A stretch of DNA of 64,000 nt, taken from NCBI RefSeq assembly GCF_021283305.1, contig NZ_JAJSOK010000005.1:62001-126000 (forward strand), in the 5' to 3' direction. Both the position numbers and the translations under genes were made by a program. How positions within the stretch are numbered: position 1 is the first letter of the stretch; each line of letters starts with the position of its first letter. The stretch comes from Pseudonocardia kujensis (GTDB lineage Bacteria; Actinomycetota; Actinomycetes; Mycobacteriales; Pseudonocardiaceae). Positions 34,921-43,941 of this stretch are shown piece after piece. The notes beneath the pieces were generated by a model, which worked only from the letters and a program-made list of their open reading frames with translations, was not told where the DNA came from and did no database searches.

Positions 34921-35991
34921 GTGCCCGAACCCCTGCCGCGCCGGGACTTCCTCTGGTACCTGCCCAACATGGTTCAGCCGGGCCATCGCGGCGACGACAC
35001 CGTCGACGGTTGGGGCAGCCTCGACTACTCCGTCGAGCTCGCCCGCTCCGCCGAGGACCACGGCTGGGGCGGCGCCCTGATCGGCACGGGATGGGGACGC
35101 CCCGACACGTTCGCCCTGGCCGCCGCGGTCGCGGCGCGGACCCGCACCTTCGCCCCCTTGATCGCCGCTCGGCCGGGCTACTGGCAGCCTGCCCACTTCG
35201 CCAGCGCCACCGCGACGCTGAGCGCGCTGAGCGGCGGGCGGGTGCTCGTCAATGTCGTCACCGGGCGGGACGACCTGGCCGCCTACGGCGACACAGAGGC
35301 CGACTACGCGCGGCGCTACGACCGAACCCGCGAGTTCCTCCAGGTCGTCCGCAGGCTCTGGACCGAGGAGGACGTGACCTACACCGGCGAGTTCTACCGG
35401 GTCGAGCACTCCACGGTCGTCCCGCGCCCGGTCGTGCCGCCCCGGCTGTACTTCGGCGGCGCCTCCCCCGAGGCCGAGGAGGTGTCCGCGACCGAGGCGG
35501 ACGTCCAGCTGTTCTGGGGCGAGCCCCTGGAAGGCATCGCGGCGCGGGTCGACCGACTCCAGGCGCTCGCCGAGAGGCTCGGCCGGGCGCACCCGCCGCT
35601 GGAGTTCGGGCTGCGGATCACCACCGTCGCCCGGGAATCCTCGGACGAGGCCTGGCGCGTTGCCGAGGAACGCGTCGCGGAGATGGCGAAGACCGGCGAG
35701 GTGCAGATCGACGGCCACCGCGGGTCCGTCGGACAGCAGCGGCTGCTCGATCTCGCCGCGCGCGGTGACGTGCTGGACACCTGCCTCTACACCGCGCCGG
35801 GCCGCCACGGGGGCGGCGGCGCGGGCACCACCTGGCTGGTCGGCTCCTTCAGGGAGGTCGCCGACGCCCTGGAGCGCTACGCGGGCCTCGGCGTCACCCA
35901 CTTCGTCCTGTCGGACACGCCCTACCGCAGCGAGGTCGTCCGGCTCGGCGACCACCTGCTGCCGCTGCTGCAGACCGTGCAGCCCGGCTGA
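34921..35991 (+). CDS. SsuD-like LLM monooxygenase, cassette 1
   Basis: A 356-residue LLM of the SsuD type: RDFLWYLPNMVQPGHRGDD, FAPLIAARPGYWQPAHFASA, LSGGRVLVNVVTGRDDLAAY and YDRTREFLQVVRRLW. GTG 34921 has CTGGAGG upstream. It is the last gene of the plus-strand importer cassette and is followed by a hairpin. Desulfonation of an imported organosulfonate is the likely activity, inferred from family and context. Confidence 0.87.
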   Translation: MPEPLPRRDFLWYLPNMVQPGHRGDDTVDGWGSLDYSVELARSAEDHGWGGALIGTGWGRPDTFALAAAVAARTRTFAPLIAARPGYWQPAHFASATATLSALSGGRVLVNVVTGRDDLAAYGDTEADYARRYDRTREFLQVVRRLWTEEDVTYTGEFYRVEHSTVVPRPVVPPRLYFGGASPEAEEVSATEADVQLFWGEPLEGIAARVDRLQALAERLGRAHPPLEFGLRITTVARESSDEAWRVAEERVAEMAKTGEVQIDGHRGSVGQQRLLDLAARGDVLDTCLYTAPGRHGGGGAGTTWLVGSFREVADALERYAGLGVTHFVLSDTPYRSEVVRLGDHLLPLLQTVQPG

Positions 35992-35997
35992 GTGCCC

Positions 35998-36026
35998 CCC
36001 ACCCCACCGGCGGGTGGAAGGTGGGC
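35998..36026. terminator. Hairpin between convergent cassette 1 and TetR gene
   Basis: CCACCCCACC-GGC-GGGTGG-AA-GGTGG can fold into a C/G-rich stem-loop between two convergent stops (35991 and 36044). Likely a shared terminator; the pairing is imperfect. Confidence 0.5.
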
Positions 36027-36043
36027 AGCCGCCGAGGCCGTTG

Positions 36044-36616
36044 TCAGCGCGCCGGGCTCAGGCCCGTGACCGCGAGCTGGAAGAGACGCTCAGCCTGGGC
36101 GGCGGGGTGAGCCCGGTGCTCCGTGGCCAGCACGACGCCGACGACCAGTGCGATCAGGTCGGAGACGGTGACGTCCGACGCCACCGCGCCGTCCCGGACG
36201 GCGCGGCGCACCAGCGGGCCGGCGGCCTTCTCCATCAGCACCGCACAGGAGCTCGCCACGGGATCGGACCCGGCCGCCTCGGCGTCGTCGTAGGACAACG
36301 CAGCCGCCAGCCCCCGGGCGGCCACGGAGTAAGCGAGCAGATCGGCCAGCCACGCCAAGAGTGCTTCCCGGCTGTCGTCCGCGCCGGCGAGATCACGCGC
36401 GCGGACGCACAAGGTCTCGATCCGTTCACGCGACACCGCCTCCAGCAGTGCGCGGCGGGTCGGGAAGTGGCGGCGCACGGTCGCCGAACCGACTCCCGCC
36501 GTGCGGGCGATCTGCTCCAGTGAGGCGCCGGCGCCATGGACGCCGACCTCTTGCTCGGCCGCGGCGAGGATGCGCGCGTAGTTGCGCCGGGCGTCGGCGC
36601 GCTGGTGGTCGCCCAA
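36044..36616 (-). CDS. TetR-family regulator divergent from an NmrA-like reductase
   Basis: A 190-residue TetR regulator. The helix-turn-helix is ASLEQIARTAGVGSATVRRH followed by FPTRRALLEAV, in the usual position. TTG 36616 is chosen because GGAGAA lies upstream and the next possible starts are inside the DNA-binding domain; longer in-frame extension would cross the divergent promoter. A compound palindrome lies between it and the NmrA-like gene, giving a clear candidate operator for both genes. Confidence 0.87.
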   Translation of the reverse strand: MGDHQRADARRNYARILAAAEQEVGVHGAGASLEQIARTAGVGSATVRRHFPTRRALLEAVSRERIETLCVRARDLAGADDSREALLAWLADLLAYSVAARGLAAALSYDDAEAAGSDPVASSCAVLMEKAAGPLVRRAVRDGAVASDVTVSDLIALVVGVVLATEHRAHPAAQAERLFQLAVTGLSPAR

Positions 36617-36631
36617 GAGTTCTCCGACCTT

Positions 36632-36692
36632 GCTAAGTGGCGGGGCCCGCCGTATCGTACTCGACGGAAACGGCGGGCCCCGCCGTTTAGCG
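36632..36692. promoter_or_regulatory. Compound palindrome between tetR and nmrA-like genes
   Basis: Two arms, GCTAAGTGGCGGGGCCCGCC (36632-36651) and GGCGGGCCCCGCCGTTTAGC (36672-36691), are near-perfect inverted repeats of each other, and each arm is itself palindromic (GGCGGGGCCCGCC-like). This is the expected shape of a double TetR operator controlling both divergent promoters. Confidence 0.72.
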
Positions 36693-36706
36693 TTTCGAGG
36701 AGGCCC

Positions 36707-37630
36707 GTGCCGAGAGCGTCCGCACCCGTGCTGGTCACCGGGGCCACCGGCCGACAGGGCGGCGCCACCGCCCGGGCGCTGCTCGCGATGGGCGTGCCCG
36801 TGCGCGCCCTGGTGCGCGACCCGGCCACCGACCACGCCAAGGCCGTCGAGGCGCTCGGGGCCGAGCTCGTGACCGGCGACCTCCGCGACCGCGACTCGCT
36901 CGTCCTGGCCGCCGAGGGCGCCCGCGCCGTCTTCTCCGTCCAGATGCCCGAGTTCACCCCCGAGGGGTTCGACTTCGCCGGGGAGGTGGCCCAGGGCGTC
37001 AACCTCATCGAGGCCGCGAAGGCCGCCGGCGTGATGCAGTTCGTGCACACCTCCGTGACCGGGGCCGGACAGCACACCGACACCCCCGGCTGGGCCGAGG
37101 GCCGCTGGACCTCGATGGAACCCACCTTGGGAGCCAAGACCGCGATCCAGGACCGGGTCCGCACCGCCGGTTTCCCCCATTGGACCCTGCTCAAGCCGGG
37201 CTTCTTCATGGACAACTTCCTGCCGTCCATGGCCTTCCTGTTCCCACGCGGTATCGAGGGCGGCCTGGTCAGCGTCGTGAAACCTCGAACCCGACTGGCC
37301 CTGGTGGCCGTGCAGGACATCGGCTCGGCCGCCGCGGCCGCCATCGCCGCACCGGAGCGGTTCGACGAGGTCGAGCTCGAGTTCGCCAGCGACCACCTGT
37401 CGATGACGGAGGTTGCGGAGGTGCTGTCCGAGGCACTAGGCGTCCCGCTGTCCGCGCCGGACATGACGGAGGAGGAGGCCCTTGCCGCCGGGATGCCGGC
37501 GATGGGCGCAGGGCACGAGTGGCTCAACGTCGCTGAGCAGCCGGGGCGTCCGCAGTACGCAAGGGACCTCGGCATCCCGCTCACCAGCTTCGACACCTGG
37601 GCGCGCGAGCATCTCGGAGGATCGGCCTGA
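36707..37630 (+). CDS. NmrA-family NAD(P)-binding protein
   Basis: A 307-residue atypical short-chain-dehydrogenase-like protein. VLVTGATGRQGGATARALLA is the NmrA/HSCARG nucleotide-binding start, and AVFSVQMPEFTPEGF and FVHTSVTGAGQHTDTP follow the family pattern. It lacks the Tyr-x-x-x-Lys pair of true reductases, so it may be a redox sensor or act on quinones. GTG 36707 follows GAGGAGG closely. It is probably repressed by the divergent TetR. Confidence 0.85.
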   Translation: MPRASAPVLVTGATGRQGGATARALLAMGVPVRALVRDPATDHAKAVEALGAELVTGDLRDRDSLVLAAEGARAVFSVQMPEFTPEGFDFAGEVAQGVNLIEAAKAAGVMQFVHTSVTGAGQHTDTPGWAEGRWTSMEPTLGAKTAIQDRVRTAGFPHWTLLKPGFFMDNFLPSMAFLFPRGIEGGLVSVVKPRTRLALVAVQDIGSAAAAAIAAPERFDEVELEFASDHLSMTEVAEVLSEALGVPLSAPDMTEEEALAAGMPAMGAGHEWLNVAEQPGRPQYARDLGIPLTSFDTWAREHLGGSA

Positions 37631-37798
37631 CGCGGTGCGAACCGCTCCCCCAGCACGTCCACGGCGCTCCTGCGCCCCGGCGAGGTACCCATCGTCCCGA
37701 TGGATCGGCCGGTCGGGTTCCTACCGAGGGGAGCCGGGAGTCGAGCTGGACAGCGCAGACGCTGCCTGCACGTCCGCGGCCCCGAAGTCAACCAGAGC

Positions 37799-39129
37799 TC
37801 ATTGCCGCACCGAAGGGCGGTCCAGCCCGAGGTTCTCCCGCAGGGTCGCGCCCTCGTAGTCGCGGCGGAAGAGCCCGCGGTCGCGCAGGATCGGCACCAC
37901 TGCGTCGGTGAGCAGGCGGACGCCTTCCGGCAGGTAGGAGGGCAGCAGCACGAACCCGTCGGATCCGCCGCCCGTGAAGCGCTCGATGAGCAGGTCGGCG
38001 ATCTGCTCGGGAGCACCGACCGGGACCCAGTGCCCGGACGAACTGACCTCCATCTCGATGAGGCGTCGGATGCTGTAGCCCTCGGTGACCGCGAGCTCCT
38101 TGAACACGCCGTAGCGGCTCTGCCGGCCCTGCACCGTCTCGACGGGCGGGAGGATCTCCGGGGGGATCGTCCCGTCCAGGTCGAGACCGGACAGGTCGAC
38201 GCCGCCGAGCTGCTTCTGCAGCCGCTCCAGCCCGATCTCGACGTTGATCAGCTCACGCAGCTCCTTGGCCAGCGCCCTGGCCTCGGTCTCGGTCGGCGCG
38301 ACGATCGGGCTCACTCCGGGCAGGATCAGGACCTTCTCGGGGTCCCGGCCCGCGGCGGCGACCCGTGCCTTCAGGTCGCGGTAGAAGTCCCGAGAGTCCT
38401 CGGGCGTCTGCTGTGCGGTGAAGACGACCTCGGCGTGGCGGGCGGCGAAGGCCTTCCCGTCCGGTGACGAACCGGCCTGCACGAGCACAGGCCGCCCCTG
38501 CGGACCGCGCGGCACGTTGAGCGGGCCCTCCACGTGGAAGTGCAGGCCCACGTGGTCGATCCGCTGCACTCGCTCAGGCCGGGCGTAGGTGCCACCGGCT
38601 CGGTCGGCGACGATCGCATCGTCGGACCAGCTGTCCCACAGCTTGGTCACGACCTCGACGAACTCCTCGGCAGAGGAGCATAGCGCTCGGCGTGCGAGGG
38701 CAACGGTCGCCCGCCGAAGTTCACCTCCCCCCAGGCCGACGTGACGATGTTCCAAGCCGCTCGGCCGCCGCTGATGTGATCGAGGGACGCCATCTGGCGG
38801 GCCAGGTTGTACGGCTCGGTGAACGTGGTGGAAATGCTTCCGATGAAGCCGATGCGCTCCGTCCGCCCCGCCAACGCGGAGAGCAGGGTGATCGGCTCCA
38901 GGTGCCCGAAAGGGCCGGCCTTGATCCTCGACGTCTCCAGCGTCAGCCCGTCGGCGATGAACAACGCGTCGAGCTTCGCGGCCTCCGCCCATAGGGCCAG
39001 GTCCGTGTACAGGTCGAGCGAGGTGATCTCCTCGACCCGGCTGCCCGGCCTGCGCCAGGCGCCCTGATGGTTGCCCACGCTGCCGATGAGCATGCCCAGC
39101 CGCATCCGACGCGGCGCGCCGGCGGTCAC
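37799..39129 (-). pseudogene. NtaA/DszA-family LLM monooxygenase with a frameshift, cassette 2
   Basis: GTG 39129 (overlapping the aldolase stop, GTGA) starts MRLGMLIGSVGNHQGAWR-type sequence typical of NtaA/SnaA/DszA, through ISGGRAAWNIVTSAWGEV to SHAERYA. At about 38670 the frame is lost; the protein resumes in another frame at SAEEFVEVVTKLWDSWSDDA and continues normally to RENLGL and the stop at 37799. Joined, it is a full-length (~440-residue) member. One indel therefore separates it from function, unless it is a sequencing error or programmed shift. It is the terminal gene of cassette 2. Confidence 0.8.
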
Positions 39130-39887
39130 GACAGCACGTCCGGTTCGTCGTGCAGCACCTGCTGCAGGTGCGGCTGGTAGTGCTGCTCGGCGAGCTCCGG
39201 TGTCAGCGTCCACTTCCCCAGCAGCGACTCGGCGATCCGCTCGCCCCGGCCCGCGGCCTCGAGGAGGAGCTGTGCCTTGGCCGCGCGTTCGGCCGCGATG
39301 AAGTAGAAGGCCGCCTCCGGCAGCGAGCGACCGACCGTGATGAACCCGTGGCCGCGCTGGATCAGGACCTTGGCGGTCGGTCCCAACGAGTCCGCGGTGG
39401 TCCGGCGCCCCTCTCCCACCAGCCCGAAGTCCTCGTGCACGGCCTGCAGGCCGTGGATCAGGGCGGCGTCGGTGGTCAGGGGGTCGAGGACCCGCGGCTG
39501 GCTGGCCCAGGTGAACCCGTACGGCGAGTGCACGTGCACGACCGCGACGGCGTCCGGCCTGGCGCTGTGCAGGACGTGCTGGCTCGCGAACCCGGAGACG
39601 GTGGCGCCGGCCGGGCCGCGCACGATCGTCCCGGATGCGTCGACCAGGAGCAGGTCGGACACCCGGACCCGGCCGAACGGGACCTGCCAGGGGTTGGCCC
39701 AGAAGAGCTCGTCGGAGCCGGGTTCGCGGACGGTGAGGTGTCCGTTGAACCCGAACTCGTAGCCCAGGCGGGCGAACAGCCGAAGTGTCGCGGCGAGGGC
39801 GACCTTCCGGTTGTGCCGTTCGTCGTCGCGCTCGGGCGCGGGGCCGGGGGCCGCGCCGTCGGGCGAGGCGTGCAGAGTGGCGGTCAT
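39126..39887 (-). CDS. Class II aldolase/adducin-family protein, cassette 2
   Basis: A 253-residue class II aldolase-fold protein: LGYEFGFNGHLTVREPGSDE (substrate phosphate/carboxylate loop), VVHVHSPYGFTWASQ with the His-x-His zinc pair, and VLIQRGHGFITVGRSLPEAA with the third His. Members include fuculose-phosphate aldolase-like enzymes, decarboxylases and methylthioribulose-1-phosphate dehydratase. The zinc site is complete, so it is likely active. It sits between the receptor and the DszA-like gene, and may process a C-S cleavage product; the substrate is unknown. Confidence 0.85.
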   Translation of the reverse strand: MTATLHASPDGAAPGPAPERDDERHNRKVALAATLRLFARLGYEFGFNGHLTVREPGSDELFWANPWQVPFGRVRVSDLLLVDASGTIVRGPAGATVSGFASQHVLHSARPDAVAVVHVHSPYGFTWASQPRVLDPLTTDAALIHGLQAVHEDFGLVGEGRRTTADSLGPTAKVLIQRGHGFITVGRSLPEAAFYFIAAERAAKAQLLLEAAGRGERIAESLLGKWTLTPELAEQHYQPHLQQVLHDEPDVLS

Positions 39888-39899
39888 CGGTACCTCCGG

Positions 39900-41444
39900 T
39901 CAGTCGGCGTTCTTCGGGCGGAAGTCCTGCGGCAGGAGCCAGTGCTCGGGCCGGGGGACCCAGTCGAGGTTCTTGTTCACGGCCCAGGTCAGGGGTTGCG
40001 GCCAGAGGAAGACGACATGCGGGTTGTCGTGGAACTCCTGGGTGGCCCGGTCGAGCAGGTTGGTCTGCTGCTCCCGAGAGGTTGCCGTGGTCAGCTGGTC
40101 GACCAGGGCGTCGTAGGCCGGGTCGGAGAAGTGGCTCTGGCTGTAGGTGCTCGTGTAGATGCGCAAACGCTCTGCCGGCGCGCGGTAGCCGCTGGAGTAG
40201 CCGATGTAGATCAGGTCGGCGACGTCGTCGGTGTAGCTCCGCTGGACCCAGCTGGGGAACTGCGCCGTGGTCACCTTGATCCGGATACCGACCTCGCCCA
40301 GCTGTTGGGCAATCGCCTGGGCGATCGGGTCCGAGGCGATGTACGTCCCGGTGGACAGCGCCAGCTCCAGGTCGAGCCCGTTCGGGTACCCGGCCTCGGC
40401 GAGCAGCTGCCTGGCCTTGGCGGGGTCGTGGGGGTAGGCCTGCAGGTCCGGGTTGACCTGGTCGTAGGGGGCGTTGAGGACCTGGCCGGAGCTGGGCTGG
40501 ATGTCGGGCCCGAGCAAGCTGGAGGCGATGGTCTTCTTGTCGACGGCGTAGTTGAGGGCCTGCCGGACGCGGGGATCCTGCAGCGGCGGCTTGGTCTCGT
40601 TGATCCGCAGCGTCATGTTCCAGGAGCTCCACTGGGACCCGGTGGTGTAGCGGTCGCTGCCGGCGAACTGGGTCAGGCTCTGTGGGTCGAGCTGGATGGC
40701 GGCGTCGACGCTGCCGGACTGCAGGGCCTGCACCCGTGCGGCCTCGGTGCCGAGGACCTTGAAGGCCACCTTGTCGTAGTAGGGCCTGTCCCCGTAGTAG
40801 TTCGGGTTGCGCACCAGGGTGGCGCCGTTCTCCAGGTCGACCGACTGGAGCTGGTACGGCCCGCTGCCGAGCGGCTCCAGCACCGGGTTGTGGGACTCGA
40901 CCCACTTCTGCTCGGTGAAGGTGGTGGTGCTCAGGCGTTCGTCGAGGTCGAGATACGGCTTCTTCGTGGTGACGACGACGGTGTGGGCGTCGGGTGCGTC
41001 GACGCGGGCGATGATCGCCCGGAGCGCCGGGCCCGAGGTCAGCTTGGTGGCCGGGTCGAGCAGGCGGTCGAAGTTCCACTTCACCGTGGCGGCGTCGAGG
41101 GGGTCGCCGTTGGAGAACTTCACCCCGTCACGCAGCACGAAGGTCCATTGGACGTCGCTGTCCTGCCGCCACGACGTCGCCAGGTCGCCGACGAGCTTCT
41201 GGTCCGGTCCGATCTTCGTCAGGCTGGAGAAGATCGCGCCCTGTACCGTGGCGTCCCCGTCGATCGAGCCCGAGCTGCCCGGGTCGAGGCTGGTGAGTTG
41301 GCGGGACAGCCCGAGGGTCAGGGTGTCGGTGTCGGTCCCTGCACCTCCGGAGCCACCGCCGAGGGCACCGCTGCAGCCTGCCATCAGCAGCACGGCGGCG
41401 CCGGCCAGGGCTGCGCGCAGGGCGCGGCCGCTCGTTCTGGACAT
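39900..41444 (-). CDS. ABC transporter substrate-binding lipoprotein, cassette 2
   Basis: A 514-residue DppA-type receptor with lipobox LLMAGCSG (Cys24). LGLSRQLTSLDPGSSGSIDG, WTFVLRDGVKFSNGDPLDAA, GSGPYQLQSVDLENGATLVR and DPRVRQALNYAVDKKTI match the family and align closely with the cassette 1 receptor. ATG 41444 has AAAGGAA upstream. It feeds the permeases and fused ATPase encoded just upstream in the operon. Confidence 0.88.
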   Translation of the reverse strand: MSRTSGRALRAALAGAAVLLMAGCSGALGGGSGGAGTDTDTLTLGLSRQLTSLDPGSSGSIDGDATVQGAIFSSLTKIGPDQKLVGDLATSWRQDSDVQWTFVLRDGVKFSNGDPLDAATVKWNFDRLLDPATKLTSGPALRAIIARVDAPDAHTVVVTTKKPYLDLDERLSTTTFTEQKWVESHNPVLEPLGSGPYQLQSVDLENGATLVRNPNYYGDRPYYDKVAFKVLGTEAARVQALQSGSVDAAIQLDPQSLTQFAGSDRYTTGSQWSSWNMTLRINETKPPLQDPRVRQALNYAVDKKTIASSLLGPDIQPSSGQVLNAPYDQVNPDLQAYPHDPAKARQLLAEAGYPNGLDLELALSTGTYIASDPIAQAIAQQLGEVGIRIKVTTAQFPSWVQRSYTDDVADLIYIGYSSGYRAPAERLRIYTSTYSQSHFSDPAYDALVDQLTTATSREQQTNLLDRATQEFHDNPHVVFLWPQPLTWAVNKNLDWVPRPEHWLLPQDFRPKNAD

Positions 41445-41461
41445 GGTGGTTCCTTTCGCTC

Positions 41462-43081
41462 TCAGGCGGAGGTGGGCACGACGGCCGGCCCGGCGAGGCG
41501 GCGACCGGGGACAGCGGCGAGCAGCGACGCGGTGTACGGGTGCTCCGGTCGGCCGAGGACCTCCTCGGTCGGCCCGCGCTCGACGATGCGGCCGCCCTGC
41601 ATCACGGCGACGTCGGTGCACAGCCCCTTGATCACCGCGAGGTCGTGGGAGATCACGACGTAGGTCAGGCCACGCGTCTCACGCAGCCGTCGGAGCAGCG
41701 CGAGGATCGTCGCCTGCACGGACAGGTCCAGGGCCGAGACGGGCTCGTCGGCCACGACGAGCGTCGGATCGAGGGCCAGGGCCCGGGCGATCGCGACGCG
41801 CTGGCGTTGCCCGCCGGACAGCTGGTCGGGTTGCCGTGCGGCGAACGAGGCCGGCAGATCGACCTCTGCCAGCAGCTCCTCGATGCGCTCGCGCCGGGCC
41901 CGTCGCTCGGCGGGCGTCCCGGACAGCTCGATCGGCTCACCGATGATGCGGTCCACCGTCAGGCGGGGATCGAGCGACCCGTACGGGTCCTGGAAGACGT
42001 ACTGAACGCGGCGCCGCCAGCGCGCCCGGCCCGCGCGGTCCAGGGTGTGCGGGTCGTCGCCGTCGTGCAGGACGGTGCCCTCGGTCGGCCGATCGAGTCC
42101 CACCACGAGGCGGGCCAGTGTGGTCTTCCCGGAGCCGGACTCCCCGACCAGGCCGAGCGCCTGGCCGGGGTGGAGGACGAGGTCGACGCCGCCGACCGCG
42201 CGGATCGGCGCTCCGCCGCCCGAGCGGAACTGGCGCACGGCGCCCCGGACCTCGAGGACCGGCCGCCCACCCGCGGCGACCGGCGGAGGGGCCGGGTCGT
42301 CCAGCCGTGGGACGTTCGCCAGCAGCGAGCGCGTGCGCTCGTGGGCCGGCCGCTCGAGAACCTCGGCGGTCGTGGCCTGCTCGACGATCCGGCCGGCGTG
42401 CATGACGGCGACCCGGTCCGCCCGGTCGGCGACGACCCCGACGTCGTGGGTGACCAGCAGGACCCCCAGGCCGAGGTCGGCGCGCAGGGTGTCGAGCAGG
42501 TCGAGCACCTGGGCCTGCACACTCACGTCGAGGGCCGTGGTCGGCTCGTCCGCGACGAGCAGTCGGGGCGACCGGGCGATCGCGATCGCGATCATGATCC
42601 GCTGGTTCAGACCACCGGAGAACTCGTGCGGGTAGGCGGTGAGGCGCTCTGCGCCGCGCGCGATCCCGACCTGGTCGAGCAGTTCGAGGACCCGCCGGCG
42701 GGCCCCCGCGCGGTCCCGCCGGAGCCCCGCGGGCAGCGCTTCCCGCAGCTGGGCCCCCACGGTCAACCGCGGGTTGAGGGCCACGGTCGGGTTCTGGAAG
42801 ATCACCCCGACGTCGGCGGCCAGCATCGCCCGACGCCGCTTGTCGGTCAGCGCCAGGAGGTCCTGCCCGTCGAGCGCGACCCGGCCGCCGACGACCCGAG
42901 CGGCACGGGGCAGCAGGCCCACTACGGAGAGCGCGGTGAGGGTCTTCCCCGAACCCGACTCGCCGACCAGCCCGACGGTCTCGCCACGACCGACGGTCAG
43001 CGAGACCCCGTCGACGACGTCCGCCTCCTTGATCCGCGTGCGGAGGTCGGTGACCTCGAGCAGGGGGTGTCCACCGGTCAT
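41462..43081 (-). CDS. Fused dual-ATPase of ABC importer, cassette 2
   Basis: A 539-residue two-domain ATPase. Domain 1: GESGSGKT, HEFSGGLNQR, LLVADEPTTALD. Domain 2: GESGSGKT, QLSGGQRQR, LVVADEPVSALD. The FSGGL signature in domain 1 is a slight variant. ATG 43081 overlaps the DppC-like stop (ATGA). The gene order of this operon (LLM, B, C, ATPase, receptor, aldolase, DszA-like) mirrors cassette 3 with different accessory enzymes. Confidence 0.92.
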   Translation of the reverse strand: MTGGHPLLEVTDLRTRIKEADVVDGVSLTVGRGETVGLVGESGSGKTLTALSVVGLLPRAARVVGGRVALDGQDLLALTDKRRRAMLAADVGVIFQNPTVALNPRLTVGAQLREALPAGLRRDRAGARRRVLELLDQVGIARGAERLTAYPHEFSGGLNQRIMIAIAIARSPRLLVADEPTTALDVSVQAQVLDLLDTLRADLGLGVLLVTHDVGVVADRADRVAVMHAGRIVEQATTAEVLERPAHERTRSLLANVPRLDDPAPPPVAAGGRPVLEVRGAVRQFRSGGGAPIRAVGGVDLVLHPGQALGLVGESGSGKTTLARLVVGLDRPTEGTVLHDGDDPHTLDRAGRARWRRRVQYVFQDPYGSLDPRLTVDRIIGEPIELSGTPAERRARRERIEELLAEVDLPASFAARQPDQLSGGQRQRVAIARALALDPTLVVADEPVSALDLSVQATILALLRRLRETRGLTYVVISHDLAVIKGLCTDVAVMQGGRIVERGPTEEVLGRPEHPYTASLLAAVPGRRLAGPAVVPTSA

Positions 43082-43941
43082 TCGTCGGCCCTCCCGGCCG
43101 TGGAGAAGCGTTCGGCCAGCCGGTCGCCGGCGAGCTGGACCCCGACGATCACCACGACCAACGCGGCGCCGGGGAAGATCGAGACCCACCAGGCGCCGGC
43201 CAGCTGCGCCTGTCCGGAGGCCACCATCTGGCCCCAGTCCGGGGTCGGCGGCTGCACCCCGAGGCCGAGGAAGCCGAGGCTGGACTCGAGGAGAAGGACC
43301 GTGGAGAAGGTCAACGTGGCGGCGACGAGCACGAGCGGGCCCAGCGCCGGCACGACGTGCCGCCGCACGACCTCGACCGTGGACGCACCCGCCAACCGGG
43401 CGGCCTCGATGAAAGGTTGCGCCGCGACGAAGGTGGCATGGACGCGCGCGATCCTGAAGTTCAGCACCCACGAGCCGAGGGCGAGGACGACGACCAGCGC
43501 GACGGTGCCCGATCCGGCGAACGCGAGCACGACCAGGGCGAGCAGAATGCCCGGCACCGCGAGCTGTACGTCCGCGAGCCGACCGAGCGTGGCGTCCCAG
43601 TACCGGCCGCCGAGCGCGGCGACCACGCCCAGGCCGACGCCGAGCACCGCGGACAGCACGGTGGCGACGAGCGAGACGCCCAGGGCGACCCGCCCTCCGT
43701 GGAGCACCCGGCTCAGCACGTCGCGGCCCAGCTCGTCGGTACCGAAGGGGTGCACCGCGGACGGTGGTCGGAGCAGGCCGGTGAGGTCCTGGGCAAGAGG
43801 ATCGTGCGGCGCGACGAGGGGCGCCGCGATGGTGAGGACGGCGACCGCGACGACCACGACGGAGCCGACGATCCCGTAGACGGGCCGGCGGCGCGCCGGT
43901 GCCGCGGTGACGGCGTCGGTGGAGGTGGTGATGACGCTCAT
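43078..43941 (-). CDS. ABC importer permease (DppC-like), cassette 2
   Basis: A 287-residue permease: VHPFGTDELGRDVLSRVLHG is the DppC signature and PFIEAARLAGASTVEVVRRH the EAA loop. Six membrane segments are predicted. It overlaps both flanking genes by four bases (ATGA), so the four importer genes form one tightly coupled unit. Confidence 0.9.
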   Translation of the reverse strand: MSVITTSTDAVTAAPARRRPVYGIVGSVVVVAVAVLTIAAPLVAPHDPLAQDLTGLLRPPSAVHPFGTDELGRDVLSRVLHGGRVALGVSLVATVLSAVLGVGLGVVAALGGRYWDATLGRLADVQLAVPGILLALVVLAFAGSGTVALVVVLALGSWVLNFRIARVHATFVAAQPFIEAARLAGASTVEVVRRHVVPALGPLVLVAATLTFSTVLLLESSLGFLGLGVQPPTPDWGQMVASGQAQLAGAWWVSIFPGAALVVVIVGVQLAGDRLAERFSTAGRADE

